DNA of 64,000 nucleotides from Lingula anatina (taxonomy: Eukaryota > Brachiopoda > Lingulata > Lingulida > Lingulidae): contig NW_019773625.1 of NCBI RefSeq assembly GCF_001039355.2, forward strand, positions 111,703-175,702, given 5' to 3'. Positions 18,035 through 33,000 of this stretch are shown here, one piece after another. Both the position numbers and the translations under genes were made by a program. Numbering within the stretch: the first letter of the stretch is position 1; each line of letters begins with the position of its first letter. The notes below the pieces were generated by a model. The model worked only from the letters and a program-made list of their open reading frames with translations. It was not told the origin of the DNA and made no database searches.

Positions 18035-21000
18035 ATGATCTTTTGCAGTACAAGGTTTCATCGGCATGTTAGTGTAAAGTTACCAGCTAGTATACGCTGG
18101 AGAGAAAAGCTGGCCGGGCATTACGAAGAAGATATTCCTTTTTTTACTCAAGAGGAACTGTCTGCTCCAAAAGGTATGTGCCGTGCCAAAATGGGCATGA
18201 TCTGGTTCAAACTTCAGTTACCATGCAGGACATGGTCAGGTTTTGACATATTTTTCCTAACAAGACTATATTTTTGGGCACTTTAATTGCCATGGTCAGA
18301 TGTTCAGCTAATGCTGCAGAGTAATTTCTAACTTTGTTTCCCCTCCCCCCTCCCAAAAAAAAGTATAGCGTATTTCTCATAGGCATGCCAAATTTACTTA
18401 GAATTAAGAACATTTCAGACTTCATTTTTTTATGTTCACTATCTGTTATATCCAGATTTATGTAGACAATCTGTTATGTGTTATAGTGCCAATGGTTAAG
18501 CATTACAATTTACTTTTCAGCTGTAGAAACAGTGAACCCTCCAAATAAAGTTCCAAGGTAGGGTTGGTGATATATTTTTTATATTTTTTCCTTGAATGAT
18601 TGCTTGTACAAGGATATAAAAAACATGCCAATAGAATTTAGGGGTGGTTAAAACATGCCAATAGAATTTAAGAGGTGGTTAAAAATGAGCCCATAGAAAA
18701 ATGATATAGTTGCTGTAACAGTTCATCATTTTTTTCATCTATTTATGTGTACATGTAATTTTGATTAAAGAACTGGTTTTCTGTGGGAAATTTATGTCAG
18801 ACCTTATTTTTCTGTTGGGTATATCATTGAAAAAGTCTGCAAAATGCAAAAAACCTGTCTGGAAATCACTATTAGAGGTCACTTTCTCTAAGAACTGACA
18901 CAAAAGCACAGGGCTCAACGTTAAAGACTGTCCAACTGTTAGGGAACAAAAATCTTGAATACAATTTTTGTTGCTTACAAATGTCTCTTTGCTGCAATTT
19001 GTTTATACATGGAAAAGCACCAGCCAGTTTAAAGTTGCTATTAACAGCTACTAAACTGGCACATGTTCTAAGGTATATCAAGCAAGTGATGTCATGCTGC
19101 AAGCTTCTTGGTTAGTATATATATAGCTTGCAAAGTCACTGGATGATTCAAGAGCTCTTTTTGGGAAAGCTTGAAGTTGCACATTAGAGTCATTTTCAAA
19201 TACCAATTTCATGGAGATTTATGATTGATATGATCTTAAATAACACTTTCTATGTAATGAGTAAACCTAGTATGGAGTTAACAGGTACGAAAAACGAATC
19301 ATACATTTTTCCTTGGCGATTTTGACCATTTTGGTTGAATATTCTTGGTAATAATTCATAACTGTCTTTTCTTATATTACTAGCAAAGCTTTGCCCATTG
19401 TACCATCAAGCTGTCATTTGGACAGCCACTGGCATTACTGGACGGCCTATACTTTCAAAGATGGCTGGATGGCTTATAAATTTTTTGAAAAAAGACCGCT
19501 CGACTTGGTGGCTGTGGACATAGTACAAAATTCTCTTTGAGTAATTTGATGTACCCAGCGTGTATGATATGTCCAATTGAATAATACTACTACTTTGTAG
19601 TGCACACTTTTTTCAGTCATGAGGAAACTATTACTAGTACCTAAAGCTTACAAAATACAATATAATACAATTACTAAGGGAGTTTGTTCACTGAAGAGCA
19701 TTAGCGGGAGATTATCGATTATTTTAACCCCCCCCCTCAATTTTTTTAAAAATTTTATTCCCCCCCCCCTCCCTTGCTGACAGCACTTGGAAAAGTTGGA
19801 ACCCCTGAAATTTTGAAAGAAATTACAGATGGCAATTTTAGACCCCAATCCTCGAACCTGTCTTGTCATATATTTCCAGTAATTTTAATTTGAAAAATGT
19901 ACGTTTACTGTTATGAAGTCATTAAAATGACTTCATAACGGAAAACGTACATTTTTCAAGGTCACATTGTATCTTTCATTGATAATTTATTAATGAAATC
20001 ATTTACAATTTTTTTTAATCAGGGAAATATTTTTTTAAGAAAAAATAGTAAATAAAACAACTTTCCCTCAGGGAAAGTAAGTTTTTTTTTTTTTTAACAT
20101 TTTGACCCTGGTATGAGTATTTTATACTTATTCTAGTGTACTAATTCAATTCCAGAGATGAGTTGTCAATTCTTCAGGCTTTGAACTCTACAGTTGAAAT
20201 AGTAAGTATACATAAATGCATTCTTTGCAACTAATAAGCCAATATCAGATTTTTTGTATGTTTTTTTTTTAATTGCCTATAATTATGAAGTGGATGCACA
20301 ATATAATAAGTTCATATCAAACTGCGTAAGTATATTTACATATTTCTAGGATTGGACAGCACCAAGGTATGATATGATAGACCACCCAAAGGCTGCCCCT
20401 TTCCATCCAGTACCTGTGGTTAGTATTTTACATTTTTTTAAATAATTTCTTCACAGTAAAAATAGATACAAGTGTGGAGAAAATCCTTGATACAATTTGG
20501 CTAAGTGTTTTATCCGGTTACAAAAATAATTTGCTTATTAATCGTATAATGTTTGGTAATTATAATAGTTAAAATTGTCTTTTTGTTTTATTTGAATAGA
20601 AAAAGAATGAACTCAGTAAGGCGGCAGGGAAAGCTGCTGCCAGATGGTTTCTTAGTAACAATAAAAATGTCATGAGGTTTAATGCAGCTGAACCACCAAT
20701 AAAGGTATGTAAATATAGAAAACTACATACTGCTTAATTAAAAAATATGTTTGTGTTGATGGTATTTTTGCTTAATAAGTTTGACCATTTCATTTTTTAG
20801 GATTAAAAATGTGATCTTTAAAGAAGCAATAGCCTGTACGGCTATAACGGGCATGTTTATTTAGATATGGCAATTAAAGAAAATATTTTAATGTTTTTAT
20901 CTTTAAGGAGTTTCATTACAAAAGCTTTGAGCCCGGTTTTATTGGTGTTGCGTTGAGGCAGCTGAAGCAGCCTGAGAATTATGGAAAAGTGAAACATATC

Positions 21001-24000
21001 ATTGCAAATACAAAAAATAAATCTGGCAATCCATTGATACACCCAGACAGATTTGAAGAAGAAATCAAGGGCTTCATTGAACATAGACAGTATAAAAATG
21101 CATTTACAATGTTCAAAATATATCAGTATTGCGGTGAGTGAATTGCCTGAATTTCCTTATTTCAGTAATAATGCAGTATTATTAATGATATTTATTATTT
21201 TTGTTTTGCATACTTTTTGTCCGCAGTTGGAATAAAGATACCAATGCTCGTCTGTCAAAATGTGTCTACATTGTGTCGTTATAAAGGGTGTCAAATAAAG
21301 CATTTTTATTCAGTTTACCATGGGACCAAAAAAATTAATTTGATATACAGTTACGTGTCACTCCTTTGAGAAGTGTTTTGAATTGACTTTAGCTGTAGCA
21401 AGTGCTGAAGACCAACCAGAAGGGTTTCGGCCCATTTCACAAGAATGTTTCAATCGTTTGTTGGATGCGATGGCACTGCACACAGGCCACGACCCATTGA
21501 GAGTGCCCAAGGATCCATCAGAAATATACTATGGATTCAGGGGCGTTTCACCATTTTATGATGGAAAAAAGTGGAAGTTAGTATTGCTTCATAATAAATG
21601 TTTTAATTATTCTGTACTTGTAAATTGAACAGTTCTAAATAAATGCCTTCTTATGGAGGAGGTTGATTAAATAAATAAGATTAACTGTGCTATTTTAAAG
21701 CTATGAGATGTAGAGAATTAACTTGAGAATTTTATGATTAAAGGAAATGCATCATAAAGTTATTAGGTCTTCTATGAAAATCAGCATAATATGCATCTTT
21801 TGGGGATTTTGAAGCTATTTGAATTATTATTTTGACATTTTTGCAGACAAACAAATGCTGCCCACTTTGTGTTTGAGAATATGCCAGAGAAAAATGCTTG
21901 GGCTTACAACAGTATGCTTATGGGAATGTTGACTGTAAGGAGCATTTAGAATACATTTAAAAGGGCTAAGTTTATTAAATGTCTCTGTAAAGCATGTTTT
22001 TACTACTACCTTTTTGCTAAAAACTTTTAATTGCTGGTAAGCTTTGAAACCCCTATTTTTTGATGGAGAGAATTTTGCTTAGTAGAAATCATAATTATTT
22101 ATGGGTCTCTTTGCAAGAGGCCATCAGTACTTATTCTGCAGATACAGAAAAATGTTGCAAAGTGTATAAATTAAAAACTTAATGCAAAAATCTTCTTGTT
22201 GTGCACCAGATTAACTGCAAGGGTCCAAAGTGTAAATTAGTTAAATATTTATTTCTTTTATAAATCATTTGTTTAAAAATTAATGCAAATATAAAACATG
22301 AATTAAAATGAATTCTGTTTAAAATATATTTTTTAGCATAAAGCCTATGATGAAGCACAAACGTGGGTCACGGCCATGAGAGACAAAAATATTCCAGGTA
22401 GTTAGTACATTTGTTATGGACAGACAAATATCTGGAAGTACGTATCACCTGTCTTTGTCACTGCCAATGGTATTGCAGTGTACTTTCATGAAATTTTACT
22501 TGTTCGCAAAATTAAAGACCTGAAGCCTTGTTGTAGTTATGTTTCCTGAATGTCCACAATAACAAAGTTTATAATTAAAATTGTTTTGATCATGCTGTTA
22601 AGCATTTTTTACTGTATTAAAACATTTTGTGCACTGCCATTGTAAAAGGGAAGAGGCGCTTTAAAAATGATTGATTGAAAACATGTTTGGTTGAATTTAT
22701 TTGTGTAAGTTGAGATTTTTTGAGTTTTTTCAAAAATTGACATATACTAGGTGTGAGTTAAAACTCCTGTATCCCAGATATGTTGTCTGAATGTCCTCAG
22801 TAGTATGAAAATTGAAAAAAGACAATATGTATGTTTGATTGATTGATTATTTGTACCACCGGGGAAGGCACTGGTGGTACACATGGTTTTAGTCCCGACC
22901 CGTCTCATCCGCCCGATCCACTGGCATGTATCCGTTACCGCTTCTCCTCCTATACTACAAGAGCCTGCGTACCTATCTCTTGCATTTACGTCACAATTAA
23001 TCTCATCTCGATGCACGTAAATTTTGGGCTTTGTTGGCGCACGGGTCTAGGTGTGGCACTCATCGTAACGCACCCTTGTTCAAAATTTGCAAAATTAAAT
23101 GCTAAGCATGTACCAAACCGAAAGAATTATGGGAAAATTTTATTAGATGGCTCACCGAAAGTCATGTGTAGATTTCAAACATGACCTTGGATTTGACCAT
23201 TGACCTGTATATCAAGGTCAAACAGGCCAAAATATTCTAAAAATGGATATTTTGAGTTCTCACTCAACTATTGAGCAATCAACACGTCGTTGTCTGAACC
23301 CGCTAGCTCACAATAGTTACCACAGGCCACGCAGGTGACTGTCCTCACCACCTCTACTGTGCCGCTATCTGTAAGCACTGCAGCCACGAAAGCGAGATAC
23401 TTTTGTAAAACTACGGATATTGTCACAAGCGAAACACTTGTGCAAACATTTCACACTGTGATCTGCCAAGCAGACACACATACAAAGGCGAGACACCTTT
23501 GCGGAGAAAGTCCTACAACACCAGGACTAACACTCCATCCTGTGATAACCAGAGCGTTAAACACAGTACTGACCACCCCTCTCTCTAACCCCCCCTTTTT
23601 TAGGACTCTGCAGCTGATGAAGGTCACTTGTTGACCTAAAAGCACATTCTGCAACCAGTCCAACCCCCCCTTTCGTTTCCCCCATCGCACTGTGCGTATC
23701 TTGTCCAATCAGCCCTTCAGGTCAAACACATACAGAGGTGAGACACCTCTCTCACATCATACTGAAGTGAAACAACAGCCGATAATATTGAATACGTCAA
23801 TAAATAGTAATCTAATAATTTCGAATCAGAATTATAAGACAGACATGTTCTATCACCGTTTTCATCTCTTCACAAACACGTGATAACGCATTAAAAGGGA
23901 CTTTTATACTTCAATCTAAACTCTAACGTCCCAAAAGCAATCTCAAAGCTTTTAACCAGGGGCGCTGTCAAAACACACGTCCCCAGGGGCCCAGTCCTGG

Positions 24001-27000
24001 ATCGTGTTATTTTGATAAGAGTTAGTTTAACTAAGACATGAGCCGGCCACCCCCAAACAATTTTTATTTGTGCCGATTTGCAAAAACTACTCGGACCTAA
24101 CCAAATATATTTTGGACAGGGGGTTACACTAAGGGTCAACTTTCATCTTTGTGATTTTGGGGTCAATCAGTGCATTTTTACAAGAGAAGCAGCCATAAGA
24201 TGCCAAAACTGAAACTCTCTTAAGTTCTGGAACTGTAAATGCTAGAGACCTCTTGTTCTTTGCATTTAACAGAGCTTGTCAAGCACAAAACTGAATGTGG
24301 CGGCTGTTTTTTTTTCTGTATGGTTTACGAGTTGCACTATATCAAAGAGTAAAACATTGCAATATTCAGTGGTGAAAATAAAATGTGAAATAACTCCAAA
24401 ATTGGCATAGATACACCCATAGTTACTATTGAACTTGAATATGGTGTCATGTACTGGCAATCTAACTGTGACCTTGAAATTGACTTTTGACCTTTTTTCA
24501 CCATGAACCGAAGTTTGTAACTTTTCTGCCCCTTATGTCTCCAAAACTGGCAGAGATACACCTGTAGTTACTATAGAAGTTGAATAGGAAGTCATGTACT
24601 GGCAATCTAACCGTGATCTTAAATTTGACCTTTTACCTATTTTTCACCAAGAACTGAAGTTTGCAAATTTTCCATCCCTTATATCTCCAAAACTGGCAGA
24701 GATAAGCTCATAGATACTACTGCACTTGAATAGAAAATCATATATTGAGACTGTGACCCCATTTCCAGAGATTAGATCGATCTACTTTAGATCGACCTAA
24801 CTACCTGGGGGTTCACGCTAAATAGCTGTCAGCCGGGCGAACACGAAAGTTAATTACCCCCTTACAGCTTGTAGTAGGTGGGACAGACATTTAAGCCGGG
24901 TTATCTGACAGTAATCTTGTGAGACTCCCCGTGGGGATAGATCAATCTAAAAGCTCTGGGAATACAGCCTTTGATTTTGACCTTTGACTTACTTTTCGCC
25001 ATGAACTGCACTTCACATATTTGGATTTGACCTTTTACTTTTCCCCATGATTTTGTTATAAATTGTAATTTTCAACAAAGAAAATGGAGCACTCTCATTT
25101 ACTGCATTTTGTAGAGCTTGTCATGCATAACACTAGAGGTGGTGTCCCTTTTTATTTTCCATACAAATGTGCTTATTCCAGCTGTTGGTACATACCTCTG
25201 ATCCTCTATTTGATTTGTGGGCTGTGACCACAACCTTCAAACCTTAAAGTATCATCAGCCTGCTTCAAAGATCTCAGTGATTATATTTTCTTTTATTATG
25301 TTACTTGAACTGATTTTTTAATTTTTTTAGTGGAGCTGGAGTGCTACAATGGATTGATTGATTGCATACAAGAAAAGAGTGATTTGGCATGGGAGATGGT
25401 CAAGGTAAAGCTATGATATTAAGGGGTAAACTAATACCTAGTACACATGAAATGGCTCAGACAAGTTCTGAAAATTTGTGTTATTCTGTTTGCCATTGAC
25501 GACTGTGGGCGACTTTGCTTAAAATGGTATCAGTGCCTAATTATTTCCAGTTATTCCCTTTACTAAATAATGGTTAAAGTGGCATCCATTGTGCATGATA
25601 TTTCCTGACCATGTAATTGCCTAGGTATTCTATAAAACAGGTTTACACTTGCCATAAAATGTTGATCATCTGAGCTGTGAACTTTTATTTATGGTATACT
25701 TATGGTGATAAGACTCCAATTGTTTCATAATTCAGATGTTTTGTTAAAAGTGGTCTCAGGAAAGTGTGCTTGCCTGTCAGTTTTATTTCCTTACTACCAC
25801 ATTAAAAAGGACACTGGACGCCACTGCATCTTCTTAGGTCTTAAATATACTTCATTTGATTTTTTTAATATGTTGCAAAGCATCAACCATCCTTTGCAAA
25901 GCCATTTTAGGCCACCATTACCATACCATTACCACACAACAAATTTACTCCATGTTGTCTCATACTTGGACCCCAGCATTAAGTGCTGCTACATCAACTA
26001 GAAGTTCATTTATAAAAATGTTGAATGGTAAGGATGACAATACATGTTCTTGTTTTTGTCTACATCTCACTGAAAACCAGTTGACTGTCTTCCTATGATA
26101 CTAGATTCCTACTATGATAGATAATAGATAAATTTGTTGACCAGATAGGGATTGCCACTGGGATAAGGAGTGCTGGAAATTATTGTAGTGCTCTGGGTAC
26201 TAAAAGAGTGAAACTCTCCTCATCTGTGGCTAACTTAGGTTGAATAATGTACACTCATAAACTTTAAATCATTCACTACTTCCATTTGTGCCTGTAGTGA
26301 TAACTTCACAAACTTTGATGTTGTTTAGATCTTCTGTAAAAGGGTTTAGTGTAACATTTGTTGCAAGTAGCTCAGCTAAGATAAAAAAGAATAAGCTAAG
26401 GTAAACATGTCTTGTCAGTGATGAATTCTTTTTAAAAATTAGCATTTAAAAAGTCGTCTTAATTTCTTTCAGAAACTCCTGCAGGAGATGGCAAAAGCAG
26501 ATGTACGACCAAACCTTATCACTTTCAACAATGCCCTGAGGGTATTAGTTAATTCAAAAGACAAATTGGTAATACAGCACATTGACGAACTCCTTGGAGA
26601 AATGAAAGCCATGGATATAGGTGATGCCCAATGTTTGTGGAAGGATTATTTTATTTTCATCATCTTTAACCTCTTTCTGTCAATAAAAGGCTATATGCTG
26701 CTACTTTACTTATATTTGCTTCAAAAATGTATCAGTATAATGATCCATATAATGTTAGGGAAGGGTGGAATTGTCAAATTTAGGAATAACAACCAGTGAA
26801 AAAGAGTTCAATTTTGAGGGAGTTTCAGGGATATCATTGTGGATAACATTAAAGACTAATGGTGACTTTTTTTTAAATTATTTACTAGAACCAAGCCTTG
26901 CTACATGGGATGCATGTCTAGTGCATGTATACCTGAAAAAAGGTAGGTGATAGTTTGATGTATTCAGTATAGAATGGTGGTTAAATGGTGTAAAAGCATT

Positions 27001-30000
27001 AATGTTAACTATTCTTACAAAACTCAGAAGTCTCCCATGTTGCCATATTCCATCTACTTCACATATTTTATTTTGTTTCTATACAAATGAGGTTATAGAA
27101 GACTTTTATGTGAGAGCGCACGCGCACTAGTGCATATCTTCAATTTCTGTTTTTGTCGTGCACCAATGGCTGTCAAAAGAATCATAAACGTCCCATATAA
27201 ATACTAGACAGATGAATCACCAAGTGTTGATAACACTGGTTTAGCATGCTCTGCAGCTCCTAGAGGAATAGAGAACAGGCTAGTAATAGATGTTTATCAA
27301 GAGGCAATAGAGGTACAAGAGATGGAATTAATAGAAGATATAATAATTATAGTTCTATAATCATACATCAGAAACAATAAGTTGCAAAGAAATTGCCAAG
27401 CAGCATAGCACTACTTAACCCACTAGATGTAAACATATTATTGGAATTGAAGTTTCTAGATCACCATATTGAGGCATCATCGTTGAAATGCACAATGAAG
27501 AAGGATAGTTTGTTCACACATTGTGTACAAGGCCTAAAAAGATGTCACAAAAAGGATGATATTGGATCTGAAATATTTTTTGAGGAAATTCATTAAGTAC
27601 CATAAGTTTAAGATAGATGTTTTAAAGGTTAAATCTGGTATACCATAAAGAATATATTTCACTAATAGATTTGAGATGCTTATTATGTTAATTTATAAAA
27701 AGCATCAGAAGTTTCTCATATTTCAGTATTTCAAAAGGAATCATGTCTTATTAAAACAAAAATTGCCGTGTATTTGAAATTTTTTAATTCTTAGCTGAAA
27801 ATGACACTAAAACAGGGCTTAAAGCTTGGACACAGACATACCAGTCTGTTTTGCAGCTGTACATTATGGAAAAAAAGCTCTCAGAATAGTATTGTCATGT
27901 ATTTTTGTCATGTCAGGGATCATTTACAGCACACACACTAGATAAAAAATTGCTCTTCCTTGCAAATTTTGATGAGTGAAAAAATGGGTTGTTGTGGGTT
28001 AACGTTACTATCATTTCCATTTCAACTTCAGCAGAAAGTGTTATCTCCCATAGATGTGAACTATACAATTCATTCAATTTTGGGCTTTAAATACCTGAAA
28101 TACACTCTGCTTTTCATAAAACAACAATGTGTTAGGAAAATCTGTCATCTGAGCTTGTAATCACAGATGGAATGACCCAATCCTGTTTCATTTCCGTCAG
28201 ACTGGCATGACAACGAAACCACAGCTAGCGTGTTGGTATCATTTCCCCATTCACAATCGACCCAGGGACTTACCTTAATGAGTGAAGATTTCAATTGATG
28301 ACATAATGACCTAGTCACAAGAATATTAAATGACACTTATTAAATTAGCAATATCCGATCCCCACTTTTTGGCATCATGCAATTCACAAAAAATGATTTC
28401 ATGTCATTGCTGTTTAACCGTTGATCCAGGATTGCAGTGTGCTTTCCTAACTATGTGAAGTTAAGTGTACTCTTCCCTGATAATTTTATGTGTGTTTAAT
28501 GTTTCATTTTCCAAACTTTATGAACATAAAGCAAAATACGATGCATATTCTAAGCAGAAAGTGTACGCAAGGGAGACGATTTGTTTAGTAAAGAGGCAGG
28601 TTGCATGGTATGATCAGTTTACATTTATGGTAATAATTCTATATTTTTGCACAATTTTGGTGAAGTTTGCCCCATAAATTCCAAATTTCAAACCATATTT
28701 TCTTTTACTTAAATTTACTGAGTGGCTGTGTTTGGTAAAAATTCAGGTTGCTTTGGAAAATTGGCATGTTCGGGTTATATTTATGGTATTTATTCAGTTT
28801 TTTTTTTTTTCATAATTTTGGTGACATTTGCCCCATAACTTCCAAACTGTATTTTTGCTTTACTATAAATGTACTGAATGGCTTTTTTTGGTGAAGAGGC
28901 AGGTTGCTTTAGAAAATAGGCACAATAGGATATAGTAATTAAACTGAATCATTTGCTATTTTTCAATGTCCATGTTACCTGTAGTACATAATATAAGAGG
29001 GTAAGAGTGATTATGCTGTTTTAAACCATTATGTAACAGTGCATCAAAATTGGCCAAAACATTATTCTGTGCACTTTTTTTCTGCATGATGCCTGTATAT
29101 TTTCTAGCTTTGCTGTCTTGTTGAAAGTTAGTGTCCCTGGTATCCGTCTGCTTAGATAGTTCTCTTTTCTTTTGGACCAGTCATAGGGACAGAACGATCA
29201 TGCTTTGTTGTTGATTTGAGAATGAGGTAGTGCAGTAATTATGCAATTCACAACTTCTGCACAGTTCATGTATTCTATATATTATAGTATAAATTCACCT
29301 GTGTAATATGCTGCCTATTTACTTTTTACACTAATGTAACTTTGTTATTTATTTGTGTCACAATGTGGAAAGTTGTGTTGGTCTGATGATTGTACCTTAT
29401 TTGTTAAGGTGTAGGCTATATGAATAAAGAAAACTGAATCTGTATATAGCAGCGCACACTTGTCTTGATTTCAGATCATGTAACAAAACAGTTAGATACT
29501 GTGTTTAGGTCACCTTATGGAGATATTTTCAGCTAGGCTTATCGTCATGGGACTTGAGCCTCTGTCAATTGTCCCATTGTCGGGTTGAATATCACCATAA
29601 GGTTACCTCATTCTATTATATGAACTGCCACCATAAGCAGTATAAAGGAAAATAGTTATAAATATAATAATGCCCAAACTTGAAAAAAGTGAATCTTGGG
29701 ACTAAGATACAGCTTGAGTTGGAAAACCATCCTTGTTATATTATTTTTCCTTAAGCCACACAATTTTTTTTGTAAATTGTTCATATTTCACACATTGGGA
29801 TTTTCATTGTTTGCATTTGAACTCACATTGGCCTGCAGCCGTATGCTGACTAACATATTCTTACTGTTCATGTTACCTGTTGTGCATAATTTAAAATTGG
29901 TATTGCTTATGCTGTTAACGGTTATGTAATAGTGTATCATTATTTTAGCTTTTTATTTGTATGTTTGATTGCTTTGCTGCCTTTTTAGGTTCTAAAGACA

Positions 30001-33000
30001 TAGGTTACCTGAAGAAAATTTTTGACTCTTACATAAAAGGAAGGCAATTTTTAATCAGGGATCCAGAGGATTGTAAGTACTTTTTCTCTGCTAAGCTTGC
30101 TTGTCAAGAAAATGAGAATAGAATGAATTTAATAAATGACCAAAAGTGTGAAGAACAGTGAAATAACTAAGAATAAATTGAAATTCCCAAACAATTTTCG
30201 CCATTCATACCATTTATTCCAATTTTTTTCTTATATGTATAATTTTGATTGACTGGTGTAAAATGTTGCGGTTTTTGCAGTTGAATAGAAATTATTTCCA
30301 TATTTAAAATGTTTAAAAACAGCATATGAACATTTATTTCTATCTTCATATTTTTTTCAGTCCAATTTTTTACTACTGCAATGAATTCTGTAAGTAATGT
30401 AAACCACTTGTAAATGTATATCTGCACATCTAAGATACTGGGTAACAGCAATGGGTTATCATCTTTGAAAGTCTGTCAAAATATTCCTATGTGTTGGATT
30501 ACATTGGGGGTGTTTTCATGTGAAAGGGGATTGATTTGTCTTATTATAACAAACAATTGTGTGTTTCCAAACATTGCAGTGTATTTAAACTTTTTAATTC
30601 TTAGCAGTAAATGACACTAAAACAGCTCTTAAACCTGGGACACAGACATACCAGTCTGATTTGCAGCTGGACATTATGGAAAAGAAAAGCTCTCAGAATT
30701 GTGTTGTCTTGTTTTTTGGTCATCTCAGGGATAATTTGTTGCACACACACTAGAGAAAAACAAAAATTGCTCTTCATCGCAACTTATGATGCACAAGGAA
30801 AACGGTTTGTTGTGCATTATTATTGTGTCCACTTTCAAATTCCGTACAAAGTTTTATCTCCCATACTCAAGAACCATACAATTCGTTCAATATTGGGTTT
30901 AAATACCTGAAATACACTCTGCTTTTCATAATACAACAATGCATAACACTAGTGGGCTTGATTTGGTCTTAAAGTGCAATTCAAGAACACAATAGTCTTA
31001 CATGATCTTAAAACATGAGTAAGACCATTTCTAGTCTGAGAGCCAATTAAGTTGTTTCCCCTTACACATTCTCCTATTGTGAGCAGAGGTGTCCTCTATT
31101 GTTAGGGGAGGTATCCCCCATTGTGAGGGGAGGAAACTGCTTGACCACTAAAGTAGATGTTGGATCATTTTTGATCTTAAAAGCAGATTCAGTCCATTTT
31201 AAGACTACTGCTGTAATGATTAAGATCGTGTAAGATCACTTGTGAACTTAAATTGCGCTTTAAGACCAAATCTAGCCCACTAGTGTAAGGTAATCCTGTC
31301 ATGTGAGCGTGTAATCACAGATGTTATGACCCAACCCTGTTTCGTTTCCGTCAGATTGGCATGACAGGGAAACCACAGCTAGCGTGTGGTATCATTTCCC
31401 CATTCAGATTTGACCCAGGAACTTACCATAACGACTGAAGATTTCAATTGCTGATGTAATGACCCGGTCACATGGATATTAAACGAGACTAATTAAATTA
31501 GCTATATCCGGTGCCTACTTTTTGGCATGCAATTCAAGAAAAACTTTCATGTCAAATCTGTTTAACCACCCATTCAGTCTGCATCGTGCTTTCCCAACTC
31601 AGTGAAGTTAAGTGTATTCTTTCTTGATAATCTTTGAATGTGTTTAATATTACATTTTCCAAAATTTATGAATATAAATCAAAATACGTTGCATATTCTA
31701 AGCAGAAAGGGTGCTCACAAGATCAATGCCATGTTGCCCATGTCCCAATTTTGTTACCCAGTATGGACATGCAGATAAGTTAATTTCTAATCCAAATGTT
31801 TTCCTCCAATAAACTAAATGAAATGTCGGCATTGCATGAGGACATATGAGGCAATAAAACATCCACGAAAAGTTGGGACTCCCCTTTTATCAGTAAAGTT
31901 GACTCTTTTCTTTAAAAGCAGAACAAAAGCAGCACCCCAAAAAAAAGAAAAGCAACTTCAAGGTTAATATATCTTAACTGTTTTGCAATAGACTATTACA
32001 GACTTTAAAGGAAAAATTACCAGAAAAAATATCTGTGAATGAATTTTGTCAGTTTTGAGTCATTGTTGCACTGCACATGCTAGTCTCCCATTATTTGTGA
32101 CCCGAATTTCCTCAAATTCTAGTGAAATCCTGCTTGATATAATGCTATGTTGTGACACTTTGAGCTGTACTTGGGGTGCTTTCAGAACAGATGCTCCACA
32201 GACTTACTGATCCACGGACTAAATATGGCCAACCCCACCTAAAAGCAAGCCACCTAATCCCCTGATGGTTTCCCCAGCCTCGTGGATCATCTGTTCTGAA
32301 AGCAGCCTTGGTTTGATTCCCATTTTATATTTGAAAAGCCTTTCCATTAATTTACCCATATTTCAACTAAACTAACACTTACCTATACCTGAATCTGTAA
32401 AGTAATGTTTGTATATATGGACGTTTTGCTGTCTAGTCATGTTTTATTTATTTATTTATTCATTTATTTATTTATTTATTTTATTTTTAGGCATATTTGA
32501 GCAATTCTTTGACCCTTGCCAATGAGATTAATGAAACTGTTGAAATTGGCAAGAATCACTATCTGCTTGGGAATCAAAAGAATACAATAAAGTATTAGTA
32601 AGTTTGCAGTCATATGACACTTTATGCAAAAAAAAAAAAGAAAAAAAAAGAAAAGCAACTTCAAGGATAAAGAAACATATTAGAACATGTTGTGCTGTTG
32701 TTTCATGAAGGCATAAAGAAAAGTGTACTTTTTTACATGGGTAAATGATTCAATGCAAATTGGTATTTGCACAAATATTTTTTATGCTATTGATTGGCTC
32801 TTGCCTTGAGCAGCGTCTTAAAACAAAGATAGAGATATATAATGTAGAAAAGTGTTATACAATATTATATTGTTGACAAAAATTATTTCAATTTACTAGT
32901 ATTTTGAAAATGATCTTATTACACTGGCTTAACTTAAAGTTGTGCAGAGTGGCACATCAGCCATTTTAGCAGCCATGTGCTAGCTTGTTATTTGTACAAG

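Noticed and set aside
18035-18048. Treating TTTTGCAG before TACAAGG as the only correct PTCD3 exon start
   Set aside because: No upstream exon ending in phase 2 with a start codon was found between 17360 and 18000, and the local ATG gives a presequence-like N-terminus; left open.
28145-31710. CRISPR-like or coding interpretation of the repeated blocks
   Set aside because: The repeats are two long diverged copies of an interspersed element, not short regularly spaced repeats, and this is a eukaryotic genome.
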